Shown here: in pieces, positions 52,657 to 60,755 of the stretch
Position numbering within the stretch: position 1 is the first letter of the stretch
Layout: every line of letters starts with the position of its first letter
Source of the DNA: Endoryza sp044226045
GTDB lineage: Bacteria > Bacteroidota > Bacteroidia > Chitinophagales > Chitinophagaceae
Assembly: GCA_044226045.1 (NCBI GenBank)
Contig: JBGAHR010000006.1
Span: forward strand, 1 to 64,000
Length of the DNA: 64,000 bases
Direction: 5' to 3'
Notes under the pieces: generated by a model
Database searches by the model: none
What the model was told of the DNA's origin: nothing
The model's input: only the letters and a program-made list of their open reading frames with translations
Position numbers and translations under genes: made by a program

Positions 52657-55035
52657 ATGAAAAGAGTGATTAAAAAAGTGGCCGTACTGGGATCCGGAGT
52701 GATGGGGTCTCGTATTGCCTGCCATTTCGCCGGTGTAGGTGTACAGGTATTATTGCTGGATATTGTTCCGAAGGAAGCAGTGGACAGTAAAAAACCATCC
52801 GACCGCAACAAGATCGTTAATGATTCACTGGCGGCAGCCGTAAAAAGCAATCCCTCTCCCGTTTATACCAAAGATGTGGTTAAACGAATTCGCACGGGCA
52901 ATTTCACTGATAACATGCAGGAAGTAGCCGGTTGCGACTGGATCATTGAAGTGGTTGTGGAGCGGCTTGACATTAAACAACAGGTGTTTACTGAAGTGGA
53001 AAAGCACCGCAAACCCGGTACGCTGATCACTTCCAATACCTCCGGCATTCCGATTCACCTGATGACAGAAGGAAGAAGTGAAGATTTCCGCAAACATTTC
53101 TGCGGCACCCATTTCTTCAATCCGCCGCGATACCTGCGTTTACTGGAAATCATTCCAACTCCACATACAGATCCTGCCATTGTCGATTTTCTGATGTGGT
53201 ATGGTGATCAGATATTGGGCAAAACGACCGTATTGTGTAAGGATACACCGGCATTTATTGCGAACAGAATCGGGGTTTATGGAATCATGGCCTTGTTTGG
53301 CCTGGTAGAAAAACTGGGGCTTACCATTGATGAAGTGGATGCCCTCACAGGACCGATTATTGGAAGACCCAAATCCGCCACCTTCCGTACGGCAGATGTA
53401 GTGGGTATCGATACACTGGTAAAAGTGGCGAAGGGTGTATATGATAACTGCCCTGCGGATGAAGCACGCCAGACCTTCCAGATTCCCGCCTGGTTGCAGA
53501 AAATGGTTGACAACAATTGGCTCGGCGACAAGACCGGACAAGGATTCTTCAAGAAAACAAAAGGAACTGGTGGCGAGAAAGAAATACTGACACTCGACCT
53601 GAAATCCTTTGAATATAAGCCCCGCCAGAAAGCCAAATTTGGCACGGTGGAGGCTGCCAAACCAATCGACGATTTGAAGACCCGGTTGAAAGCACTGTGC
53701 ACAGGCATGGATAAAGCTGGTGATTTTTACCGCCAGTTTCACTATGGCCTGTTCTCTTATATCTCCCATCGCATTCCTGAAATTTCGGATGAGGTTTACC
53801 GTGTGGATGATGCTATGATGGCCGGTTTTGGTTGGGAGATCGGTGCCTTTGAAAGCTGGGATGTGCTGGGTGTTGAAAGCACCGTGAAGAAAATGAAGGA
53901 TGCCGGTTATTCAGTAGCGCCCTGGGTGGATGAGATGCTCGGAGCTGGTGTGAAATCCTTCTTCAAAGTTGAAAATGGCAAGAGACTGTATTACGATATT
54001 CCGTCCAAAGGTTACAAGGCCCTACCCGGTGCAGACGTTTTCCTGGTCATGAAAAATTTCGAAAACCAGACCGTATGGAAGAACAGCGCCTGCAGAACCT
54101 ACCATTTGGGTGAAGATGTTTTGGGACTCGAATGGTCTACCAAGATGGGAAGCATCGGTGGAGAAGTACTGGAAGGCATACAACGTTCCATTGCCCTGGC
54201 AGAAGAAAAATATAAAGGCCTCGTAATTGCCAATGATGCTCCGAATTTTTCCGCAGGCGCCAATGTGGGAATGATCTTTATGTTAGCCATAGAACAGGAG
54301 TACGATGAACTGGATATGGCCATCCGGCTGTTTCAGAACACCATGATGAGAGCCCGTTATTCGTCCGTTCCGGTGGTGGTGGCTCCACACGCATTGACGC
54401 TGGGCGGCGCTTGCGAGCTGAGCCTGCACAGTGATAAAGTGTGCCCTGCTGCAGAAACATACATCGGTCTTGTAGAACTCGGTGTAGGTTTGATTCCCGG
54501 TGGTGGCGGAACCAAGGAGTTTGTGCTAAGAGCCGCCGATGAAATGCACGAAGACGAACCCGAAACCATCACCCTTAAAAACCGTTTCCTCACGATTGCC
54601 ACGGCCAAAGTGGCCACTTCCGCCCAGGAAGCTTTCGGGCTGGGCATCTTACGGAAAGGGCTGGACGAAGTGGTGATGAACCAGGGCAGACGCATTGCGG
54701 AAGCAAAGAAAAGTGTTATTGAAATTTACGATAGCGGCTATGTGATGCCGGCACCCAGAAATGATATCCGGGTATTGGGAAGATCGGCCCTTGGCGCTTT
54801 ACTGGCTGGTATCAACGGCATGAAAGTGGCGGGTTATGCCACCGATCATGATTCACTGGTGGCCAGGAAACTGGCCTATGTGATGTGCGGCGGCGATCTC
54901 ACCGAACCCACGCTGGTATCGGAACAATACCTGCTCGACCTGGAAAGAGAAGCCTTCCTGAGCCTGACCGGGGAAAAGAAAACGCTGGAAAGAATTCAAA
55001 GCGTGCTGAAGGGCGGCAAACCGGTAAGGAACTAA
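52657..55035 (+). CDS. 3-hydroxyacyl-CoA dehydrogenase / enoyl-CoA hydratase fusion (FadN-like)
   Basis: A bifunctional beta-oxidation enzyme, 792 residues. The NAD-binding domain is N-terminal (KVAVLGSGVMGSRIACHFAG, then LITSNTSGIPIHLMTEGR and FCGTHFFNPPRYLRLLEIIP), followed by the dehydrogenase C-terminal domain (DTPAFIANRIGVYGIMALF) and then a crotonase domain (LVIANDAPNFSAGANVGMIF, GGACELSLHSDKV). The order dehydrogenase-then-hydratase matches the FadN type, not the FadB/FadJ order. The usual thiolase and acyl-CoA dehydrogenase partners do not follow; the next gene is a metalloprotease. The ATG at 52657 is used. Confidence 0.9.
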   Translation: MKRVIKKVAVLGSGVMGSRIACHFAGVGVQVLLLDIVPKEAVDSKKPSDRNKIVNDSLAAAVKSNPSPVYTKDVVKRIRTGNFTDNMQEVAGCDWIIEVVVERLDIKQQVFTEVEKHRKPGTLITSNTSGIPIHLMTEGRSEDFRKHFCGTHFFNPPRYLRLLEIIPTPHTDPAIVDFLMWYGDQILGKTTVLCKDTPAFIANRIGVYGIMALFGLVEKLGLTIDEVDALTGPIIGRPKSATFRTADVVGIDTLVKVAKGVYDNCPADEARQTFQIPAWLQKMVDNNWLGDKTGQGFFKKTKGTGGEKEILTLDLKSFEYKPRQKAKFGTVEAAKPIDDLKTRLKALCTGMDKAGDFYRQFHYGLFSYISHRIPEISDEVYRVDDAMMAGFGWEIGAFESWDVLGVESTVKKMKDAGYSVAPWVDEMLGAGVKSFFKVENGKRLYYDIPSKGYKALPGADVFLVMKNFENQTVWKNSACRTYHLGEDVLGLEWSTKMGSIGGEVLEGIQRSIALAEEKYKGLVIANDAPNFSAGANVGMIFMLAIEQEYDELDMAIRLFQNTMMRARYSSVPVVVAPHALTLGGACELSLHSDKVCPAAETYIGLVELGVGLIPGGGGTKEFVLRAADEMHEDEPETITLKNRFLTIATAKVATSAQEAFGLGILRKGLDEVVMNQGRRIAEAKKSVIEIYDSGYVMPAPRNDIRVLGRSALGALLAGINGMKVAGYATDHDSLVARKLAYVMCGGDLTEPTLVSEQYLLDLEREAFLSLTGEKKTLERIQSVLKGGKPVRN

Positions 55036-55061
55036 CGCCGGAGGTTATGTAACTTTCCGGT

Positions 55062-55727
55062 ATGGGAGAAGCAGAATGGTTACCGGATAGCGATGCGTTG
55101 ATCATCCGGTCGCATTTCATTTTTTATGGAGAGGCAGCAAGCGATGAACTCGCGGCAACCATTGCCAGGGATATTGCTTTCCACTGGAATGAGCCCGCCG
55201 CTGTCATCACCATCCGTCATCAACCGAGGAAAATTATTTTCAATATTACCGGTGAATACCAACCCGATCTCGATCCGGAGAAAGTATGGTATAACGATAA
55301 TCCTCAACTGAATTTTTTCCGGATAGAGGAATACGTCATGGGTAATATCTCTTTTGTGGACGGGCTCCCCTGCAACACCGGCTATTTCAAACTCGACAAT
55401 CTTCGCCAGACTTCCACCACTGCGGCGCATGAATATGGCCATACCCTGGGACTCGATCACCCGGACGACCTGGACATCCGCGGCAGGCAGATTCCTGGCA
55501 TAATGTACCCCAGAGGTACGATCTGCGATCCGGCTTTGCAGTACAACCCGGCAGCTACACCCGGAGAAACAGGTGGCACGCTCGATCCATCCTACCGCAA
55601 AGTGCTGACAGAGGATATTGAAGCCCTCCGTTTGCATAAACTGAGCTTTGACGAGCACAACCGGGCGATTGTTGGCGGGTTCTCCAGCTTCTACCATGCA
55701 AAACACGAACCTCCTCCCGCTCCCTGA
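55062..55727 (+). CDS. Metzincin-type zinc metalloprotease without signal peptide
   Basis: 221 residues. The zinc site is a full metzincin motif, TTAAHEYGHTLGLDHPDD (His123, Glu124, His127, His133), with a Met-turn at GIMYPRG (Met148), as in matrixin-like M10 enzymes. The N-terminus (GEAEWLPDSDALIIRSHFIFY) has no export signal or prodomain, so the protein appears cytoplasmic, which is unusual for metzincins. TAACTTTC ends 4 bases before the ATG at 55062 and may be a weak promoter. Substrate unknown. It lies 26 bp after the FadN-like gene. Confidence 0.75.
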   Translation: MGEAEWLPDSDALIIRSHFIFYGEAASDELAATIARDIAFHWNEPAAVITIRHQPRKIIFNITGEYQPDLDPEKVWYNDNPQLNFFRIEEYVMGNISFVDGLPCNTGYFKLDNLRQTSTTAAHEYGHTLGLDHPDDLDIRGRQIPGIMYPRGTICDPALQYNPAATPGETGGTLDPSYRKVLTEDIEALRLHKLSFDEHNRAIVGGFSSFYHAKHEPPPAP

Positions 55728-55800
55728 CCGTTTCTATAAAATCTTTGAACGCTGGTAATAAATGTGCACCTTTAACCAACAAATCGTTTAAATCAGACGC

Positions 55801-56691
55801 ATGTCAATTCTATCGGTAGAAAATCTTTCCAAAAACTACGGTTCCATTCAGGCGCTGAAAAATGTGAGTTTTGAAGTGCCAAAAGGAACGGTGTTTGGAA
55901 TCCTCGGGCCAAACGGAAGTGGGAAAACCACTTTGCTGGGTATCGTTATGGATGTACTGAGGGCCAGCGGAGGTTCCTTTCAATGGTTCGGACAGTCGCC
56001 CATGCCACAGCACCGTCAGCAGATAGGCACCCTGCTCGAAACACCGAACTTTTATCACTACCTCAGTGCGGTCAACAACCTGAAGATCGCCTCTTCCATC
56101 AAGGAGAGAGGAGAAAATGATATCGACAACGTGTTAAAGAGAGTCAACCTGTATGAACGCAAAAACTCCCGGTTCAGCACCTATTCACTGGGCATGAAAC
56201 AACGACTGGCAATAGCATCCTGTCTGCTCGGCGATCCGGAAGTGATGGTGTTCGATGAACCCACCAACGGACTGGATCCCGTGGGCATCGCTGAAATCCG
56301 TGAACTGATAAAAAAACTGCATAAGGAAGGTAAGACCATCATCATGGCCAGTCACCTCCTGGATGAAGTGGAAAAAGTATGCACCCATGTAGCGATCCTG
56401 CAGAAAGGCACCTTACTCACCTCCGGACATGTGGATGAAATTCTGGTAAATGAAGACATTGTTGAAGTAAGTGCGGCAAACAATGCGCTGCTGATGGAGC
56501 TTCTGCAGCATTACCCCGGCAGTCACCATTTGAAAAACCACGACAGTCACATCGACGTATTTTTTGCCAACGGCACGGCCAATCTCGAAGCCATTAACCG
56601 CTTTTGTTTCGAAAAGGGTGTTGTGCTGAACCACCTTCGCATGAGAAAGAAAAGCCTCGAAGCCAAATTTTTTGAACTTACCCAATCCTGA
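55801..56691 (+). CDS. ABC transporter ATP-binding protein (BcrA-like)
   Basis: 296 residues. Walker A GPNGSGKT near 36-43, signature YSLGMKQRLAIA, Walker B VMVFDEPTNGLDP and switch His in IIMASHLLDEVEK are intact. The signature and short C-terminal extension are like ATPases of bacitracin-type or gliding-type ABC-2 exporters. The permease ATG follows one base after the stop codon, so the two form an operon. Substrate unknown. Confidence 0.9.
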   Translation: MSILSVENLSKNYGSIQALKNVSFEVPKGTVFGILGPNGSGKTTLLGIVMDVLRASGGSFQWFGQSPMPQHRQQIGTLLETPNFYHYLSAVNNLKIASSIKERGENDIDNVLKRVNLYERKNSRFSTYSLGMKQRLAIASCLLGDPEVMVFDEPTNGLDPVGIAEIRELIKKLHKEGKTIIMASHLLDEVEKVCTHVAILQKGTLLTSGHVDEILVNEDIVEVSAANNALLMELLQHYPGSHHLKNHDSHIDVFFANGTANLEAINRFCFEKGVVLNHLRMRKKSLEAKFFELTQS

Positions 56692-56692
56692 T

Positions 56693-57481
56693 ATGATACG
56701 ATTACTGAAAATAGAATGGATGAAACTCCGGAATTACCGAACATTCTGGGTAATGATCATCTTGTATTTCGTCAGCGTTCTCTCTGCCGGTTATATCGGT
56801 TATTACATAGAAAAACTCACCCGTGAGAATGTAAAGGAAATAAAAATGATTGCCGACAGTTCCTTCGGATTTCCCGATGTCTGGCAAACCGTGAGCTGGC
56901 TGTCGTCTTTCCTGTTGTTCATGCCCGCCGTTCTGATCACCACTTATGTTTGTAATGAGTTTGTATTTAAAACACATCGTCAGAACGTCATCGACGGGCT
57001 GAGTCGTTTTGAATTTATTTCGGTGAAGATCGCTCTGGTGGTATTATTGTCCGCATTATCCACAGTAATGGTTTTTCTGACCAGTGTGTTCATTGGTTTG
57101 CTGGGAGACAATGATTTCAGTTTTTCCGGCATCCAGTATCTCTTCTACTATTTCCTGGAGGCTTTGTCTTACAACTGCCTGGCATTGCTACTCGCGTTAT
57201 TGCTTAAACGAACCGGCCTCGCACTGGTGGTTTTCCTGGCCTATGCGTATATCCTGGAAAATATCATCGGCAACCTGCTGAACTGGAAGATAAAATCGCA
57301 TCCCGGCGATTATCTTCCTTTGAATTCATCCGACCGGCTGATTCCTTTTCCATTTGTCAAAAACGTTACCAATAAACTGGTTGAGCCGCCTAATATACCG
57401 TTACTGCTTGGCTTTGTTGCGTTTTACCTGTTTATCTACCTGTATACATCGCTGCGGAAATTCAGAACGGAAGATCTTTAG
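56693..57481 (+). CDS. ABC-2 type permease
   Basis: 262 residues with six hydrophobic helices, starting MIRLLKIEWMKLRNYRTFWVM, typical of permeases paired with BcrA-like ATPases. A soluble loop between the first and second helices (EKLTRENVKEIKMIADSSF) and a C-terminal end NIPLLLGFVAFYLFIYLYTSL are seen. The ATG at 56693 is used; an upstream start would overlap the ATPase gene. Its stop overlaps that of the next gene (opposite strand) by 4 bp. Confidence 0.85.
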   Translation: MIRLLKIEWMKLRNYRTFWVMIILYFVSVLSAGYIGYYIEKLTRENVKEIKMIADSSFGFPDVWQTVSWLSSFLLFMPAVLITTYVCNEFVFKTHRQNVIDGLSRFEFISVKIALVVLLSALSTVMVFLTSVFIGLLGDNDFSFSGIQYLFYYFLEALSYNCLALLLALLLKRTGLALVVFLAYAYILENIIGNLLNWKIKSHPGDYLPLNSSDRLIPFPFVKNVTNKLVEPPNIPLLLGFVAFYLFIYLYTSLRKFRTEDL

Positions 57482-58428
57482 GATGGCTTAAGAATCGAAG
57501 TGATCGCGTTCTCTAACCCCGGATACCGGAAACTAAATCCGGCTTCGCTGATTTTGCGGGAACTGACGGTAGCGCTCTTGAGCACTTCAATACTCATTTC
57601 GCCCAGCATTATTTTCAGCAAAAATGCAGGAACAGGCATTTTTACCTGTAGTCCCGGTTTTACACGGGCAAGGGTATCTATCAATTCGCGGTTGCTGACG
57701 GGATTGGGACTAACGGCATTGTATACCCCGTTTATATGTTCGTTTTCCAGCGCGTACCGGATCAGCGAACAAAGATCATAGATATGGATCCAGCTTACCA
57801 TCTGCCGTCCATTGCCCATAACCGGGGCGATGCCGAATCGCATCGGCTTCAGAAATTCGGCCAGTGCCCCCCCTTTATCGCTTAATACAATCCCGATTCT
57901 GAAGATGACCAGTCGTTTGGAGAGTTGAGCTACCGGCGAGATACTTTCTTCCCAGTACCTTACGGTTTCCCCAAGAAACGCTTTGTCGGCCGGATCAGTT
58001 TCTTTAAATGGAGCTGGATTGGGTATTTGCGGGTCTGGTCCATACCACCCGATTGCAGAGGCATTGACAACTGTTTTTACTTTATTGGCAGTTTGTTTCA
58101 ATGCCTGTATCACGGTTTCGGCGCTTTCCACACGGCTTCGTATGATTTCTTCTTTGCGGGAAGGAGTCCATCGTTTGTCTGCGACCCCTGCCCCGGCCAA
58201 ATTCACGATATAGTCGGCCTGGCCGATCGCTAACGGGTCAATGAATCTCTCCGCCGGATTCCACCGGGAATAGCTGATGCGTGAGGCGGTTGCTGAGGGA
58301 GATTTGGACCTGCTGCGAGTCAATATGATAACCTGGTAACCGGAAGCCGATAACTCCTGCGCAAGGAAAGACCCCACCAGTCCGGTACCCCCGGTAATCA
58401 ATACTGTTTTGCCATTTAATTCTTTCAA
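57478..58428 (-). CDS. TIGR01777 family NAD-dependent epimerase-like protein
   Basis: 316 residues of the extended SDR type: NAD-binding motif VLITGGTGLVGSFLAQELSA, then YIVNLAGAGVADKRWTPSRKEEI with the TIGR01777 hallmark AGAG...RW, NASAIGWYGPD and RIGIVLSDKGGALAEFLKPM, and a C-terminal segment GEMSIEVLKSATVSSRKISE. Function of the family (YfcH, SULA-like) is unclear. The start is TTG at 58428; no ATG lies near the conserved start of the domain. Confidence 0.88.
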   Translation of the reverse strand: MKELNGKTVLITGGTGLVGSFLAQELSASGYQVIILTRSRSKSPSATASRISYSRWNPAERFIDPLAIGQADYIVNLAGAGVADKRWTPSRKEEIIRSRVESAETVIQALKQTANKVKTVVNASAIGWYGPDPQIPNPAPFKETDPADKAFLGETVRYWEESISPVAQLSKRLVIFRIGIVLSDKGGALAEFLKPMRFGIAPVMGNGRQMVSWIHIYDLCSLIRYALENEHINGVYNAVSPNPVSNRELIDTLARVKPGLQVKMPVPAFLLKIMLGEMSIEVLKSATVSSRKISEAGFSFRYPGLENAITSILKPS

Positions 58429-58722
58429 ATTGTTTCTTTTTATTTATTGGCCGTTGAACAGCGCTTTAACAACTTTCAGGCGATACATGTTCGGTTTACC
58501 AGACTTTTTATTCGTTATGGCTGAGCCGGCATTGCAATAATCCTGGCACAAAGCTACGATCCATCCCGCTTTAACAGGCTAATTCCGGTTTAGATAAGTC
58601 AAACTGAAGCTATGGCGAGTCCAACCTGTGGTGCCATCAAATTCTAATCTCTTTTAATCTTTTGTTTGGAATTGGATTGGGGTTAAATACATAACTTAAA
58701 GGGATGTGCGCATTAACGCATC

Positions 58723-60414
58723 ATGCCTATGTTCCGATTTTACCAAAACCTGCTTTGTATACTGTTGACAACGCTATCCGTTGGAGGAAATGCGCAACAG
58801 GTAATTTATCACGAAGTATCATCCTTTCAGGCTGCCCCCGATTCGCGGGTTCAGTTGATCGGTGAAACGGCGAATAAACAAATCGCCTTTCATTACAGAC
58901 CCGGAAAGCTGGCAGAGCTGATTTACTTTGACAAGCAGGGAATCATTAAACAACAGGTAAGCCTGCCTTTTATAGACCATAGCTGGGTTACCCAGGTGCA
59001 GGCTGGTTTCAATGAGCAATCCATCACTTTTATTTTACAAGGAAAGAAAGAGAACAGGCATTATGTCCAATCTGCTTCCACCGATCATGAAGGGAATTTA
59101 CGGACTGCTTTGACCGTTCTGGATTCTACCGATTATAAAACTTTTGGCCTGAATGCTTACTACAAAATTGTTTCTTCTGCTTCCCGGCAATTCACCGCCC
59201 TGTATCGGTTTGTAACCGGTTTTTCAAAAGATCTTGCCTGGTTCAATGCGGTACTGCTGGATGCACAACTGCAAAAAGCAGGTGTGGTTAATGGTTATAT
59301 TCCGATCGATTTTGAATTTGAAAGTATCGGCCCGGTTTTCCTGAATGAAAAAGGGCAGTTCTTCTTTACGGTTTCAGACAAGGCCCTCAATTACCGGCTG
59401 GGGAGTGAGGTAAAACTTTACCAGACCAGGTTTGACAGTCTGCCCCTGGCGCCGGTAAGGATCTACCTCAAGGAAAAAAAGCCGGTGGAGTTGCTGATGA
59501 CCTGGAACGATCAAACAGACCGGCTTGTGATGGGCAGCGTGTATTATGATTTTTACGAGAAGCATGTCAATGGCGCTCTGTACCTTTTTTACGATCCGGT
59601 ACGGGGGCGATGCGACACGATTGTTTACACTGCTTTCGACAAGTCACTGACGAAAGACCTCAAAAAAAAGATACATGGAATACCGCTGAAGGACGCACTG
59701 AACAACATGCACAGCCGGCATCTTTACTATACGAAATCCGGGTCGCTGGTATTGGTGTCTGACATGTACAATAATTCTACGTTCAGCGGACCTCCCAACC
59801 GGTTAAACAGGCCTCAGAAAGCCACTACAGCTTATCCTGCCGGCCAGGCCAATGGCATCAGTTCCAATATTCAGGAGAACCGGTTATCTCCACCGATCAG
59901 TACGAAAAGAAATTCGCCGGCGCCCGATAATACGCTGATATCTTATGATCCTTACAGGAACCTGGCAAAAAGCCAGGAAGCGCTGAAACAACAGGGAGAA
60001 TCTGATCGTCCTGCGGAGCTCAGTGCTGTTCAGATCGCCAGCCTGTTAACTGCCAACAAAGAAATGGATTTCAAAACCGTGGTGATGGGCATCGATCCAT
60101 CATTAAAGCCTGCAAGACCCTCCTGGGTTCGCAGCCTGTTTATGCCACAGACTCCATTTACCACTGCCGTATTGTTAACCGGAGACAGTGCCGTTAGCGT
60201 ATTCAGTTATGAATTGAGTCCTGCACGCCATGCCTATCTTTACAGGCAAACCATGAGCCTGTACGGGAAATCCGTACAACAGCAAATAATGACCGAGCGA
60301 AAGCCCATGCTATACTTTGGAAGAGATATCCTGACGCAGCATGGCCGGACCCTATATACCCTCTGGCGGGATCCCCTGACCGGGAACCTCGGGCTGGCCG
60401 AACTGAACTGGTAA
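58723..60414 (+). CDS. Secreted hypothetical protein
   Basis: 563 residues with a signal peptide (MFRFYQNLLCILLTTLSVGGNAQQ after an initial Met-Pro). The mature part is beta-rich, with repeated strand-turn-strand phrases (KQIAFHYRPGKLAELIYFDKQG, KGQFFFTVSDKALNYRLG, DRLVMGSVYYDFYEKHVNG), and a Ser/Asn/Pro-rich disordered stretch at about 355-425. A final segment (LLTGDSAVSVFSYELSPARH, LYTLWRDPLTGNLGLAEL) repeats the style. It may be a propeller-like protein related in kind to the one at 35878-37434. No function can be given. The preceding 290 bp gap shows nothing notable. Confidence 0.6.
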   Translation: MPMFRFYQNLLCILLTTLSVGGNAQQVIYHEVSSFQAAPDSRVQLIGETANKQIAFHYRPGKLAELIYFDKQGIIKQQVSLPFIDHSWVTQVQAGFNEQSITFILQGKKENRHYVQSASTDHEGNLRTALTVLDSTDYKTFGLNAYYKIVSSASRQFTALYRFVTGFSKDLAWFNAVLLDAQLQKAGVVNGYIPIDFEFESIGPVFLNEKGQFFFTVSDKALNYRLGSEVKLYQTRFDSLPLAPVRIYLKEKKPVELLMTWNDQTDRLVMGSVYYDFYEKHVNGALYLFYDPVRGRCDTIVYTAFDKSLTKDLKKKIHGIPLKDALNNMHSRHLYYTKSGSLVLVSDMYNNSTFSGPPNRLNRPQKATTAYPAGQANGISSNIQENRLSPPISTKRNSPAPDNTLISYDPYRNLAKSQEALKQQGESDRPAELSAVQIASLLTANKEMDFKTVVMGIDPSLKPARPSWVRSLFMPQTPFTTAVLLTGDSAVSVFSYELSPARHAYLYRQTMSLYGKSVQQQIMTERKPMLYFGRDILTQHGRTLYTLWRDPLTGNLGLAELNW

Positions 60415-60418
60415 AGTT

Positions 60419-60640
60419 CTACTGATATTTAAGCGGATTTCTCCGGAAAGAAAGGATATACCTTTTGATATTCATCCAGAATGCCAGGATGAAATAGATG
60501 ATCAATGGTGAACCCATTGTCAGAAAAGAAATATATACAAACCAGGTGCGGATTCGGGAAGTGGCGATTCCCAGTCTTTCTCCGATGGCTGTACACACGC
60601 CGAACACCTGCCATTCGATATAATAGCGGAAACGGTTCAT
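60419..60640 (-). CDS. PspC-domain membrane protein
   Basis: 73 residues: VFGVCTAIGERLGIATSRIRTWFV, followed by a membrane helix VYISFLTMGSPLIIYFILAFW and a basic tail. The GVCxGIAxxxGxxxxxVR pattern is that of PspC, the envelope-stress membrane protein. It stands alone here, tail to tail with the preceding gene (4 bp gap) and divergent from aconitase. Confidence 0.8.
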   Translation of the reverse strand: MNRFRYYIEWQVFGVCTAIGERLGIATSRIRTWFVYISFLTMGSPLIIYFILAFWMNIKRYILSFRRNPLKYQ

Positions 60641-60755
60641 ACTGCTAAATTAGAAAAATTAGCGAAAAAGAGAAACACCCTTCATTGGCTGCTTCCATCA
60701 TTTTTTGGTAATTTCGCTCCACATTTTTTTCAGCTCACTCTTTAAACGATTCGTT

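Noticed and set aside
57057..57065. Perfect TTATCCACA DnaA box
   Set aside because: A single box inside the coding sequence of an ABC permease, far from dnaA and without neighbours. Chance occurrence is likely.
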